NCBI RefSeq assembly: GCF_000819765.1 | Contig: NZ_CDBT01000055.1 | Location: 62,001-126,000 of the forward strand | Reading direction: 5' to 3' | Length of the DNA: 64,000 nucleotides | DNA from: Aeromonas bivalvium | Lineage (GTDB): Bacteria > Pseudomonadota > Gammaproteobacteria > Enterobacterales > Aeromonadaceae | In this document: positions 17,604 through 25,956 of the stretch, piece by piece | Numbering within the stretch: position 1 is the stretch's first letter | Layout of the letters: each line of letters starts with the position of its first letter | Program-made: the position numbers and the translations under genes | Notes under the pieces: model-generated | What the model saw: only the letters and a program-made list of their open reading frames with translations | Told to the model about the DNA's origin: nothing | The model's database searches: none

Positions 17604-20253
17604 TGAGCAGCGGGCCGACGCCCTGTTGGCCAGCCTGGCAGAAGGCAGCAAGGGCAGGCTGAAGGTCTTCCTCGGCGCGGCCCCCGGCGTAGGCAAGACC
17701 TACGCCATGTTGCAGGCGGTGCGGGAGCAGGCCAGGGAAGGGACAGACATCCTGATCGGCGTGGTGGAGACCCATGGCCGCCAGGAGACCCTGGCCCTGC
17801 TCGACAAGCTGGCCATACTGCCGCGCAAGACCCACCTGCATCGCCAGCAGCGGCTCGACGAGATGGATCTGGATGGCCTGCTCGCCCGCAGACCCGCCAT
17901 CGCCGTGGTGGACGAGCTGGCCCACAGCAATGCCCCCGGCAGCCGGCACGAGAAGCGCTGGCAGGATGTGCGGGAGCTGCTCGATGCCGGTATCGATGTC
18001 TACACCACCCTCAACGTGCAGCACCTGGAGAGCCTCAACGACCTGGTGTGGCAGCTGACCGGGGTCAGGGTCAGGGAGACCCTGCCCGATCGGGTACTGC
18101 TGGAGGCGGACAGCCTGGTGCTGATAGATCTGCCCCCCAAAGAGCTGCTCGATCGCCTGCGCGAGGGCAAGGTCTATGTGCCGCAGCAGGCCATGGCCGC
18201 CCTGCACTCCTTCTTCTCCCTCAACAATCTGACCGCTCTGCGCGAGCTGGCGATGCAGACCGCCGCCAGCCATGTGGAGGGGGATCTGCAACTGCAGTGG
18301 CAGGCGGCGGGCAAGAGCACCCAGCCCCTGCGGGGCAAGCTGATGGTCTGCCTCGGCGAGCAGCATGGTTCGGCCCTGGTGCGCCACGGCCACCGCCTCG
18401 CCCAGCGCCGCCAGCTGCCCTGGCTGGTGGTCCATGTGGACAGCCGTGGCCAGCGATCCGCCGAACTGGAACAGGCCCTGGCCCTGGCCGCCCAGCTGGG
18501 GGCCAAGGTGCTGACCCTCTCCAGCCCGGCGGTGGCCGATACCCTGCTGGAGACCGCCGCCCAGCAGCAAGCCTCGCAGCTGCTGCTGGGCAAGCCCCAC
18601 AAGGCACCCTGGCGCCGCTCCCTGGTGCAGCACCTGATGTCGCGTGCCCGGGGGCTGGAGATAAGCCTGGTGGACACGGGCCCCCGGCAGCCTGGTCCCC
18701 TGCTGCGCCCATCGCCCCGGGGTCAGCTCAGCCAGAGCCTGCTGGCGGTCGCCATCATGGCGGTCACCTCCGCCATCGCCTGGGGGCTTTCCCACTGGCT
18801 GCCCGCCGCTTCCCTGCCGTTGCTGTTCGTGCTCGGGGTGCTGGCCACGGCCCTCACCACCAGCCAGCTGCCGGCGATCCTGGCCGCCATCCTGGGCTTT
18901 CTCGCCCACAATCTGCTGTTCACCGTGCCCTACTTCTCCCTGACGGTACACAGCCACAGCGATCTCTTGACCCTGCTGGTGCTGCTCATCGTCGGCATGG
19001 CCGCCGGACGACTCGCCTCCCGCCAGCGCCAGCAGCTGATTGGGCTGCGCGAGACCCAGCAGCTCGGCACGGCCCTGCTCTCCCTGAGCCAGGAGCTGGC
19101 CAGCGCCAACAGCCCGGAGGAGGTGCTAAGGCAGGGGGCCCAGGCCATCTCCCTGGCCCTGGCCCAACCCGCCTTCGCCATCGACAGTCTCTATCAGGGG
19201 CGCGCCGGCCCGGCCCCCTCCCCGCCGGGTCAGACCGACAAGGCGGCCATCGACTGGAGCCTCTCCCGCCAGCAGAGTGCCGGGGCCCATACCGCCACCC
19301 TCAATGCCGCCCTGGCCCAGTATCACCCCCTGACCGACGAGCTGGCCCTCGGCATCCTGCTGGCCCAGCCCCTCAGCGCCTCGGCCGAGCACCAGTTGCA
19401 GGCTCTCCTCACCGACATCCGCGCCGCCCTGGCCCGCATCGAGCTGAACGAGCGGCTGGCCCAGAGCCAGTGGCAGGCGGAGACGGACAGGATGCGGGCC
19501 GCCCTGCTCTCGTCTGTCTCCCATGATCTCAAGACACCGCTGGCCGCCATCATGGGCGCGGGCAGCACACTGCTCGAATACGGGGATCGAATTGGTCGGG
19601 AGGACAGGGACGAGCTGCTCCACTCGGTACAGGAGGAAGCCCAGCGCCTGCACAGCTATGTGCAGAACCTGCTGGACATGACCCGCATCGGCTCCCCCGA
19701 CTTCCAGCTGAAGCGGGAGTGGGTGGATCTGACCGAGCTGGTGGAGAGCGCCCGCCGCCGGCTGGATGCCTCCTGGCGCCAGCACAGCCTGCTGATCCAC
19801 CTGGATCAGGCCCCGCCCCGCCTCTATGTCCACGGCGCCCTGCTCGAACAGGTACTGGTCAACATACTCGACAACGCCTCCCGCTATTCGCCCGCGGGCA
19901 CGCCCATCGAATTTCGCGTCATGCTGGCCGAGCCGGACCTCATCATGGATGTGATCGACATAGGGGTCGGCATCGCCGCCGCGGACAGGGACAAGATCTT
20001 CAACCTCTTCTATACCCAACCGGTCGGGGATAGCGGCAGCCGTGGCACCGGCCTTGGCCTCGCCATCTCCCGCGCCATGGTGGAGGCCCACGGTGGCCGC
20101 ATCTGGGCCTTCGCCGGCCCCAATGGCAACGGCACCTGCATGCGTATCTCCCTGCCGCTGGCCCTCAATGCACCGGGCCCGGAAGAAGAGACAGAAACGA
20201 GCGGCTCGGACCCGAGCCCCAGGAGGCCAGATGGCTCATATATTGGTCATTGA
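17596..20253 (+). CDS. kdpD: sensor histidine kinase KdpD
   Basis: KdpD senses K+ limitation and turgor signals and phosphorylates KdpE. The protein has 885 residues (E. coli 894). The amino KdpD domain has Walker A GAAPGVGKTYAML near residue 27 and a WDVRELLDAGIDVYTTLN-like region near 120. A universal-stress-type domain spans about 245-365. Four membrane helices fall in about 385-480. A GAF-like segment is followed by the kinase core, with the phosphoacceptor His in SVSHDLKTPLAA near 643. The ATPase boxes are NILDNASRYSP, DIGVGI and GTGLGLAI. The start ATGCGTGATGAG overlaps the kdpC stop, giving translational coupling. Confidence 0.97.
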   Translation: MRDEQRADALLASLAEGSKGRLKVFLGAAPGVGKTYAMLQAVREQAREGTDILIGVVETHGRQETLALLDKLAILPRKTHLHRQQRLDEMDLDGLLARRPAIAVVDELAHSNAPGSRHEKRWQDVRELLDAGIDVYTTLNVQHLESLNDLVWQLTGVRVRETLPDRVLLEADSLVLIDLPPKELLDRLREGKVYVPQQAMAALHSFFSLNNLTALRELAMQTAASHVEGDLQLQWQAAGKSTQPLRGKLMVCLGEQHGSALVRHGHRLAQRRQLPWLVVHVDSRGQRSAELEQALALAAQLGAKVLTLSSPAVADTLLETAAQQQASQLLLGKPHKAPWRRSLVQHLMSRARGLEISLVDTGPRQPGPLLRPSPRGQLSQSLLAVAIMAVTSAIAWGLSHWLPAASLPLLFVLGVLATALTTSQLPAILAAILGFLAHNLLFTVPYFSLTVHSHSDLLTLLVLLIVGMAAGRLASRQRQQLIGLRETQQLGTALLSLSQELASANSPEEVLRQGAQAISLALAQPAFAIDSLYQGRAGPAPSPPGQTDKAAIDWSLSRQQSAGAHTATLNAALAQYHPLTDELALGILLAQPLSASAEHQLQALLTDIRAALARIELNERLAQSQWQAETDRMRAALLSSVSHDLKTPLAAIMGAGSTLLEYGDRIGREDRDELLHSVQEEAQRLHSYVQNLLDMTRIGSPDFQLKREWVDLTELVESARRRLDASWRQHSLLIHLDQAPPRLYVHGALLEQVLVNILDNASRYSPAGTPIEFRVMLAEPDLIMDVIDIGVGIAAADRDKIFNLFYTQPVGDSGSRGTGLGLAISRAMVEAHGGRIWAFAGPNGNGTCMRISLPLALNAPGPEEETETSGSDPSPRRPDGSYIGH

Positions 20254-20914
20254 TGACGAGATCCCGATCCGACGCTTCCTGCGCATCAGCCTGGTGGCCG
20301 AGGGGCATCAGGTGAGCGAGGCGGCCAGCGTACAGGAGGGGCTCAGCCAGTATCGCCACCTCAATCCGGATCTGGTCATCCTCGACCTCGGCCTGCCCGA
20401 CGGCGATGGTCTTGCCGTGTTGCAGGCCATACGGGCCCACCACCCCCACCCTGTACTGATCCTGTCGGCGCGGGATTCCGAACAGGAGAAGGTGCGCCTG
20501 CTGGACGCCGGGGCCAACGACTACATGAGCAAGCCGTTCGGCATTCAGGAAATGATGGCCCGCATCCGGGTGCTCTTGCGCCAGCGGGCCGGGGTCAGCA
20601 GCGGCGACCGCCGCCACTTCCCCCACTGCGGCCTGACCCTGGAGATTGGCAGCCACAGGGTGAGTCTGGCGGGAGAGGATATCTCCCTGTCCCGCAAGGA
20701 GTTCGCCCTGTTGCAGGCCCTGGTGTGTCACCCGGGCAAGCTGGTGCTGCAGACCCAGCTGCTCACCGAGATCTGGGGCCCCAGTCACAAGGAAGATACC
20801 CACTACCTGCGCATCGTCATCGCCAGTCTGCGCAAGAAACTGGGGGATAATCCCCAGCAGCCCTTGCTGATAGAGACGGAGCCCGGCATAGGTTATCGCT
20901 TTATCGGCAACTGA
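20231..20914 (+). CDS. kdpE: response regulator KdpE (OmpR family)
   Basis: KdpE is the DNA-binding partner of KdpD and activates kdpFABC. The protein has 227 residues (E. coli 225). The receiver domain (1-115) shows the acidic pair IDDE at 7-10, the phosphoacceptor in LVILDLGLPDGDG near 52, and the switch residues SAR and KPFG. The winged-helix domain (about 130-227) ends with LLIETEPGIGYRF. The ATG at 20231 lies inside the kdpD 3' end (23-bp overlap), and AGGAGG lies about five bases upstream. The stop is followed at once by a parS-type palindrome. Confidence 0.97.
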   Translation: MAHILVIDDEIPIRRFLRISLVAEGHQVSEAASVQEGLSQYRHLNPDLVILDLGLPDGDGLAVLQAIRAHHPHPVLILSARDSEQEKVRLLDAGANDYMSKPFGIQEMMARIRVLLRQRAGVSSGDRRHFPHCGLTLEIGSHRVSLAGEDISLSRKEFALLQALVCHPGKLVLQTQLLTEIWGPSHKEDTHYLRIVIASLRKKLGDNPQQPLLIETEPGIGYRFIGN

Positions 20915-20930
20915 TGTTTCACGTGGAACG
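20915..20930. other. parS-type centromere site 1
   Basis: TGTTTCACGTGGAACG fits the ParB-binding consensus TGTTNCACGTGNAACA at all but the last base. It sits between the convergent kdpE and MFS genes and includes the MFS stop codon. ParA and ParB are encoded at 53.6-55.3 kb. Confidence 0.8.
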
Positions 20931-22046
20931 GCGCCGACTGCACCAGAGTGCCAGCAGGCCGCAGCCCGTGATCAGCAGACCGAGATCCTGCAAGCCGGCC
21001 GCCACGCCCAGCCCCAGGCCGAGCAGCAGATAATAGGCCAGCCCGAACAGGGCACCTGCGCTGCCCGCCACCTCCAGATAGGCCAGCAGGGCCTGGCTCA
21101 GCACATTGGGAATGGCGATGCCAAACGCCACGACCACCCCCATCATGGGCAGCAGGAACCAGAGCAAATCCTGGCTCGCCCAGACCAGCAGCCCGGCAAC
21201 CAGTGCCAGAGTGCAGGCCAGCCTGATCAGGGATGACGGCTGCCACCCTCTTCCCAGCAGATGCTTGTTGAACAGGCTGCCGAGCAGGGTCGCCAGCGCC
21301 AGCAAGACCCCCGAGTAACCAAACTCGCCGGTGCTCAATCCCAGTCCGGCAAACAGGAAGGGGGCCAGACTGTAGTAGCCAAACAGCATGGTGTTGAACA
21401 GGGCGACCAGCAGGGCACTGCGCCAGAGCCCGCCATCTTTCATCATCCGGCACGCCAGCGGCCAGAGCGCAACCCGCAAAGTCATGGCTGGACGGGTTTC
21501 CGGCAGCCACCGACCGGCCACCAGCAGCAATACTGCCGCCAGCACCAGCAGGCCGCTGAAGACCCCGAGATAGCCAAGCCGCTCAGCCAGCAGGCCGCCG
21601 CTCACCAACCCCAGCACGGGGCTGAGGGAGAGCGCGATCCCCATCACCGAGAAGACCCGCGCCAGCTCGCCGCCCTGATAGCTGTCGCGCAGCATGGTCT
21701 GGGTCACCACGGAACCCACGGCGGCGCCGAAGGCCGAGATGACCCTGGCCAGTAGCAACACCTCGAACTCATTGGCCAACAGCGCCAGCAGGGTGCCGAC
21801 ACCATAGGTGAGCAGACCTGCCAGCATGGCGGGACGCCGCCCGACGAGATCGCAGAGCCTGCCCCAGCAGACCACACCCACCGCAAACGCCAGGAAATAG
21901 ACCGACAGGGTCTGGGATGCCTGCCCCTCGCTCACCCGAAACTGGCTGGCGATCTGGGTCAGCACCGGGCTGTAGATGGTCTCCACCAGCTGGGGAAACA
22001 TCATCAATCCCACCATCAGCCAACGGGATGGCAACTTGTTGTTCAT
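20919..22046 (-). CDS. MFS transporter, Bcr/CflA drug-efflux type
   Basis: The protein has 375 residues with about twelve predicted membrane helices and so lies in the inner membrane. Motif A of the major facilitator superfamily is visible as GRLCDLVGRRPAML near residue 62. RVISAFGAAVGSVVTQTMLRD near residue 100 is typical of Bcr/CflA proton-drug antiporters. The ATG at 22046 is chosen because AAGGAGG lies six bases upstream; a TTG two codons earlier is rejected. The gene diverges from an AraC-family gene 92 bp away, which probably regulates it. The substrate is unknown. Confidence 0.88.
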   Translation of the reverse strand: MNNKLPSRWLMVGLMMFPQLVETIYSPVLTQIASQFRVSEGQASQTLSVYFLAFAVGVVCWGRLCDLVGRRPAMLAGLLTYGVGTLLALLANEFEVLLLARVISAFGAAVGSVVTQTMLRDSYQGGELARVFSVMGIALSLSPVLGLVSGGLLAERLGYLGVFSGLLVLAAVLLLVAGRWLPETRPAMTLRVALWPLACRMMKDGGLWRSALLVALFNTMLFGYYSLAPFLFAGLGLSTGEFGYSGVLLALATLLGSLFNKHLLGRGWQPSSLIRLACTLALVAGLLVWASQDLLWFLLPMMGVVVAFGIAIPNVLSQALLAYLEVAGSAGALFGLAYYLLLGLGLGVAAGLQDLGLLITGCGLLALWCSRRRST

Positions 22047-22092
22047 GACCAACCTCCTTCACAAGAGGTCGTCATTCTAGAGAGATGGGTAC

Positions 22093-22137
22093 TGTCTGAT
22101 TACAATATGCAGGACTATAAATATCAGAAATCGGACA
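22093..22137. promoter_or_regulatory. candidate operator between the MFS and AraC genes
   Basis: TGTCTGATT at 22093-22101 and AATCGGACA at 22129-22137 form an inverted repeat matching at eight of nine positions, in the 92-bp divergent gap. AT-rich sequence with GACTATAAAT lies between the arms, where promoter -10 elements would be expected. The location fits control by the AraC-type regulator. The site is inferred only from symmetry. Confidence 0.4.
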
Positions 22138-22138
22138 T

Positions 22139-22963
22139 ATGGCCTTTATCCTTCCCGATCACCCTTTCGACCCTGACCAGCAGTCGGGTCCCGTGATCGG
22201 CATCGCCTCAGCCCTGGGCTGGCACGACTCCGGCCTGCACAGGCACCAGCGCCATCAACTGCTGTTCGCCCAGGCCGGCTGCATGACGATCGAACTGGGC
22301 AACCGGGTCTGCCTGTTGCCGCCCAGCCGGGCGGCCTGGCTGCCGGCGGGCACCCCTCACAGAGTCTTGATGCGCGGGGTGGTGGCCTACCGCTCCCTCT
22401 ATTTCAGGCCAACCCCCACACAGCCGGAGGGAATGCAGGTGATCGCGGTCAATTCGCTGTTGCGGGAGATCATAGAGCGGATGGCGCTCTGGCCCTGGGA
22501 CAAGCCACAAGCGGAGCAGCGCCGCATGCTGGCGCTGTTCGAGGAGGAGCTGGCGCAAGCGCCGCAGGAATCCTGGCAACTGCCGCTGCCGACGGACGCG
22601 CGCCTGGGGGTCTGGTTACAGGAGTTGAAACGGGGTGAGGCCCTGCCCGATCGGCTCAACCGGCTGGCCGAGCGGGTGGGTGCCAGTGACAAGACCATAG
22701 GCCGCATCTTCATGAAGGAGACCGGCATGGGCTATCAGGCCTGGCGCCAGCAGTGGCGCCTGCTACGGGCCATGGAGCTGCTGGCAGAAGGGGAACCCAT
22801 CAGCCGGGTCGCTTCTGCCCTGACGTTCTCCAGCGACAGCGCCTTCATCGCCTTCTTCAAGCAGCATACGGGGCAGACGCCCCTGCGCCACCTCAACTCT
22901 CGGGGTGAGTGGCCACCGCGGGACTGGCCTCCACCACCAGGGTATCCAGGGCCAATGGTCTGA
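22139..22963 (+). CDS. AraC-family transcriptional regulator
   Basis: The protein has 274 residues. The amino half (about 1-130) is a cupin-like sensor with HRHQRHQLLFAQAGCMTIEL and LPPSRAAWLPAGTPH, the type found in NimR-like regulators. The carboxyl half has two helix-turn-helix motifs, LAERVGASDKTIGRIFMKETGM and ISRVASALTFSSDSAFIAFFKQHTGQTP. It is transcribed away from the MFS exporter, so it probably controls that gene, by analogy with other AraC/MFS pairs. The effector is unknown. Its last 71 bases overlap the 3' end of a small gene on the other strand. Confidence 0.88.
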   Translation: MAFILPDHPFDPDQQSGPVIGIASALGWHDSGLHRHQRHQLLFAQAGCMTIELGNRVCLLPPSRAAWLPAGTPHRVLMRGVVAYRSLYFRPTPTQPEGMQVIAVNSLLREIIERMALWPWDKPQAEQRRMLALFEEELAQAPQESWQLPLPTDARLGVWLQELKRGEALPDRLNRLAERVGASDKTIGRIFMKETGMGYQAWRQQWRLLRAMELLAEGEPISRVASALTFSSDSAFIAFFKQHTGQTPLRHLNSRGEWPPRDWPPPPGYPGPMV

Positions 22964-23126
22964 GGTTGCTGATGGCCTCGCGCACCAGATCCTGGGACGC
23001 TTGCAACTGCTGCTCCCGGATCTCCTGGTGCAGGCTGGCCAGATCCAGTTCGGGTCGGCTGGTCTCATCGGCCATGGCGGTCAGACTCAGGGTGCTCAAT
23101 ATCAGGGTGGCGATCAGGTGCTTCAT
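22893..23126 (-). CDS. small exported protein of unknown function
   Basis: This 77-residue frame has a clear signal peptide, MKHLIATLILSTLSLTAMA, with probable cleavage before DET. The mature part of about 58 residues is charged and probably helical, with LHQEIREQQLQASQDLVREA followed by a less polar tail. I recognise no family. The gene is convergent with the AraC regulator and overlaps it by 71 bp at the 3' ends, so the two mRNAs would be partly antisense. CGGAGAATGCAAG precedes the start. The signal peptide makes a real gene likely. Confidence 0.65.
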   Translation of the reverse strand: MKHLIATLILSTLSLTAMADETSRPELDLASLHQEIREQQLQASQDLVREAISNLRPLALDTLVVEASPAVATHPES

Positions 23127-23311
23127 CTTGCATTCTCCGGTGGTTATCCCTATGACTCCCTGACTATTCCAATAGTCATGCCAAAATCACAACACACTGA
23201 TATAAAACACATTTATTTAAAACCATGATGAAAATAGCCAAGCGAGACTAATCATGGGTGCTGCTTTACACCAACAAATGGTGAATTTAGCCATGGCATC
23301 CATGGGATGTT

Positions 23312-23327
23312 CGTTCCACGTGGAACA
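23312..23327. other. parS-type centromere site 2
   Basis: CGTTCCACGTGGAACA matches TGTTNCACGTGNAACA except at the first base. It lies in the 282-bp gap before avtA. Apart from this site, the rest of the gap is AT-rich and is likely to hold the divergent promoters of avtA and the small exported protein. Confidence 0.8.
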
Positions 23328-23408
23328 AGGGATATTTTTCATCGACACCCGCTTTTGAACTGAGCTAAGGTGCTACATCCCCGTTACATACTCTGGATGC
23401 ATTACCGA

Positions 23409-24659
23409 ATGGAATTTTCCTTGTTCGGCGAGAAGTTCACTCGCCACGCCGGCATTACCCAACTCATGGATGACCTCAATCAGGGGCTGCTCAATCCGGA
23501 CGCCATCATGCTGGGCGGCGGCAACCCGGCCCCCATTCCTGCCATGCTTGAGCGCTTTCAGAGCGAGGCCAGGCAACTGCTCGACAACGGGGAACTGATC
23601 AAGGCCATGGCCAACTACGATGGCCCCCAGGGCAAGGACAGGTTCACCAGGGCCCTGGCCGCCCTGCTCAGCAAGGAGCTGGGCTGGGATATCACGGCTC
23701 GCAACATAGCCCTGACCAACGGCAGCCAGAATGCCTTCTTCTATCTGTTCAACCTGCTGGCGGGCGAGTTCGCCGACGGCCGCAAGAAGAAGGTGCTCTT
23801 CCCCCTGGCTCCCGAATACATCGGCTATGCCGACTCGGCCCTCTCGGACGATCACTTCGTCGCCTACAAGCCCACCATAGAGAAGCTGGCCGACGGCCAG
23901 TTCAAATACCATGTGGATTTCGAGAGCCTGGAGGTGGGTGACGACATAGGGGTGATCTGCGTCTCCCGCCCCACCAATCCCACAGGCAACGTACTCACCG
24001 ATGAAGAGATAGAGCATCTGGATCAGATCGCCCGCGACAAGGGGATACCGCTGCTCATCGACAACGCCTATGGCGTGCCCTTCCCCGGCATCATCTTCAG
24101 CGAAGCCAAGCCGTTCTGGAACGCCAACACCATCCTCTGCATGAGCCTCTCCAAACTGGGACTGCCGGGCACTCGCTGCGGCATCGTCATCGCCGACGAG
24201 AAGATAGTCCAGGCCATCACCAACCTGAGCGGCATCATCAACCTGGCGCCGGGCAGCCTGGGGCCGGCCATCACCATCCCCATGATAGAGAGCGGCGACA
24301 TCATCGCCCTGAGCGAACAGGTGGTGAAACCCTTCTACCAGCAGAAGGCCAACTTCGCCGTACAGCTGCTGCGGGAAGCCATTCCCGACCCGCGCTTCCA
24401 CATCCACAAGCCGGAGGGTGCCCTCTTCCTCTGGCTCTGGTTCGAAGGCCTGCCGATCCACTGTCAGGCGCTCTACGAGCGGTTGAAGGCGAAGAACCTG
24501 CTGATAGTGCCGGGTCACTACTTCTTCCCCGGCATCGACGACCCCGAGTGGCGCCACAGCCAGGAGTGCATCCGCCTCAACTACGCCCAGAGCGAAGATC
24601 TGGTGCGGCGCGGTGTGGCCATACTGGCGGACGAGATCAACGCCCTCTACGCTGGCTGA
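23409..24659 (+). CDS. avtA: valine-pyruvate aminotransferase
   Basis: AvtA (transaminase C) is a cytoplasmic PLP enzyme that transfers amino groups between valine and pyruvate or alanine. The 416 residues match E. coli AvtA (417), and the start MEFSLFGEKFTRHAGIT matches MTFSLFGDKFTRH. Fold-type I features are ALTNGSQNAFFYLFN, SRPTNPTGNV, DNAYGVPFPG and the PLP-lysine region SLSKLGLPGTRCG near residue 258. In-frame starts exist upstream at 23397 and 23370 but would add residues not shared with the family. It is a single-gene unit. Confidence 0.94.
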   Translation: MEFSLFGEKFTRHAGITQLMDDLNQGLLNPDAIMLGGGNPAPIPAMLERFQSEARQLLDNGELIKAMANYDGPQGKDRFTRALAALLSKELGWDITARNIALTNGSQNAFFYLFNLLAGEFADGRKKKVLFPLAPEYIGYADSALSDDHFVAYKPTIEKLADGQFKYHVDFESLEVGDDIGVICVSRPTNPTGNVLTDEEIEHLDQIARDKGIPLLIDNAYGVPFPGIIFSEAKPFWNANTILCMSLSKLGLPGTRCGIVIADEKIVQAITNLSGIINLAPGSLGPAITIPMIESGDIIALSEQVVKPFYQQKANFAVQLLREAIPDPRFHIHKPEGALFLWLWFEGLPIHCQALYERLKAKNLLIVPGHYFFPGIDDPEWRHSQECIRLNYAQSEDLVRRGVAILADEINALYAG

Positions 24660-24681
24660 CCCAATCCGGCGATGCAAAAAC

Positions 24682-24708
24682 AGAGAGGCCTGCGATGCAG
24701 GCCTCTCT
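24682..24708. terminator. bidirectional terminator between avtA and the hsp20 operon
   Basis: A perfect 12-bp stem AGAGAGGCCTGC / GCAGGCCTCTCT has a 3-base loop. Read leftward it is followed by GTTTTTG, so it best serves the small heat-shock genes. Read rightward it is followed by a TC-rich stretch and can end avtA. Confidence 0.8.
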
Positions 24709-24744
24709 TCTCTCTATGGACTATGGGGCTGTCGGCCGTCTGGC

Positions 24745-25185
24745 TTAGCCGGGCAGCGCCAGCTGATCGGGCTTGCCGATGGGGATGGCGCGGGGCTTGA
24801 GCGCCTCCGGCAGTTCCCGGGCCAGCTCTATGGTCAGCAGACCGTGCTCCAGTCTGGCCCCCTGCACTTCCACGTGCTGGCTCAGCTTGAAGGCGAGCTC
24901 GAAGTCGCGCTCGGCGATCCCCTGATGGAGGAACTGACGCTCACCGGCCGCAGCGTCCTTGCGCCCCTTCACCTTGAGGGTGCCGTTCTCGGTCTCCAGC
25001 TCCAGCTCGTCGCGCTCGAAGCCAGCCACGGCGACCGTGATGCGATAGCCATCCTGATCGCGCTTTTCGATGTTGTACGGGGGGTAAGCTGTGGTCTTCT
25101 GATCGAACAGACCTTCCAGCTCGCGGGCCATCCGCTCGAAGCCGACGGCATTGGAAGAGAGGTGAGAAAAATCGAGGTTACGCAT
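24745..25185 (-). CDS. small heat-shock protein, second copy (IbpB-like Hsp20)
   Basis: The protein has 146 residues with an alpha-crystallin domain (about 35-125). Hsp20 proteins are ATP-independent holdases that bind unfolding proteins and hand them to DnaK/ClpB. AYPPYNIEKRDQDGYRITVAVAGF and HQGIAERDFELAFKLSQHVEV are conserved with IbpA/IbpB. The domain ends with GLLTIELARELPEALKPRAIPI. It lies 92 bp downstream of the ibpA-like gene on the same strand, the IbpAB arrangement. It has its own ROSE-like hairpin over the AAGGA ribosome-binding site, so heat would control its translation separately. Confidence 0.9.
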   Translation of the reverse strand: MRNLDFSHLSSNAVGFERMARELEGLFDQKTTAYPPYNIEKRDQDGYRITVAVAGFERDELELETENGTLKVKGRKDAAAGERQFLHQGIAERDFELAFKLSQHVEVQGARLEHGLLTIELARELPEALKPRAIPIGKPDQLALPG

Positions 25186-25192
25186 GATCCTA

Positions 25193-25208
25193 TCCTTCTA
25201 ACAAGCAA
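25193..25208 (-). promoter_or_regulatory. ROSE-like RNA thermometer hairpin before the second hsp20 gene
   Basis: In the mRNA, UUGCUUGUUAGAAGGA can fold so that UU-G-CUU pairs with AAGGA, with one G bulged. UUGCU facing the Shine-Dalgarno sequence with a bulged G is the hallmark of ROSE elements, which melt on heating. The AAGGA lies seven bases from the ATG at 25185. Folding was judged by eye. Confidence 0.65.
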
Positions 25209-25277
25209 CAGGTTTGACTCTCCACAGGCCCGTCATCGGCACCTGGGAAACTTGAAAATCGCTGTGAGTTCAGGCTG

Positions 25278-25691
25278 TCAGCCGTTGATCTCGATCTTGC
25301 GGGGCTTCATCGCCTCGGGCACTTCACGGGCCAGATCGATGTGCAGCAGACCATTCTTGAGATCGGCCCCCTTCACCCGCACATAATCGGCCAGCTGGAA
25401 GCGACGCTCGAAACCGCGCTCGGCTATGCCTTGATAGAGATAGTGGCGCTCGGAGTCGGCCTGCTTGTTGCCCTTCACCGTCAGCAGATTTTCCTGGAAG
25501 CTCAGCTCCAGCTCTTCCTGGGTAAAGCCCGCCACCGCCATACTGATGCGGTAGTCGTTGTCACCCAGCTGCTCGATGTTGTAGGGGGGATAACCGGCAT
25601 TGCCATTGCTGGCCGCAGATTCGATGAGATTGGCCAGACGATCGAAACCAATGGCAGAACGATAGAGCGGAGAAAAGTCGATAGAACGCAT
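25278..25691 (-). CDS. ibpA: small heat-shock protein IbpA (Hsp20)
   Basis: The protein has 137 residues, the length of E. coli IbpA, and begins [19 protein letters not shown], nearly identical to the E. coli protein. The alpha-crystallin domain includes [24 protein letters not shown] and [20 protein letters not shown]. The tail KPRKIEING keeps the IxI motif used in oligomer assembly. It is the first gene of an ibpAB-like operon. A sigma32-type promoter lies about 90 bp upstream, and the ribosome-binding site is within a ROSE-like hairpin, so control is probably both transcriptional and translational. Confidence 0.95.
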   Translation of the reverse strand: MRSIDFSPLYRSAIGFDRLANLIESAASNGNAGYPPYNIEQLGDNDYRISMAVAGFTQEELELSFQENLLTVKGNKQADSERHYLYQGIAERGFERRFQLADYVRVKGADLKNGLLHIDLAREVPEAMKPRKIEING

Positions 25692-25695
25692 AGTA

Positions 25696-25716
25696 TTACC
25701 CTCTTGTGAGCGATAA
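25696..25716 (-). promoter_or_regulatory. ROSE-like RNA thermometer hairpin before ibpA
   Basis: The mRNA reads UUAUCGCUC-ACAA-GAGGGUAA. CUC pairs with GAG, a single G is bulged, and UUAUC pairs with GGUAA. The UCGCU motif with a bulged G opposite the Shine-Dalgarno GAGGG fits the ROSE pattern UYGCU. The stem ends four bases before the ATG. Confidence 0.65.
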
Positions 25717-25786
25717 CGGATTGTTTGCCCTCCATATGGACGGGCGCCTGGTCGAAACCTCTGTCGAGCGTTCCGGCCTTGTTACC

Positions 25787-25815
25787 TATATAGGGGCTCA
25801 CTTTTTCCTTTCAAG
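25787..25815 (-). promoter_or_regulatory. sigma32 heat-shock promoter for ibpA
   Basis: On the minus strand CTTGAAA (25815-25809) is followed after 12 bases by CCCCTATATA (25796-25787). This fits the RpoH consensus CTTGAAA-N11-16-CCCCATNT. The predicted start leaves an untranslated leader of about 90 bases, long enough for the thermometer structure. Confidence 0.88.
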
Positions 25816-25956
25816 GGAAAAAATGAAAGAAATTTTTGGTCGCCCGTCAGCGTCGAAAATGGCTCGATTAGCATGATATTCGGCCCGAGGGCCACTCATT
25901 CCTCGATCCGCTGCGCGCCATACTGGTTGTCCCCCAACCAGAGACCGGAGCACACC

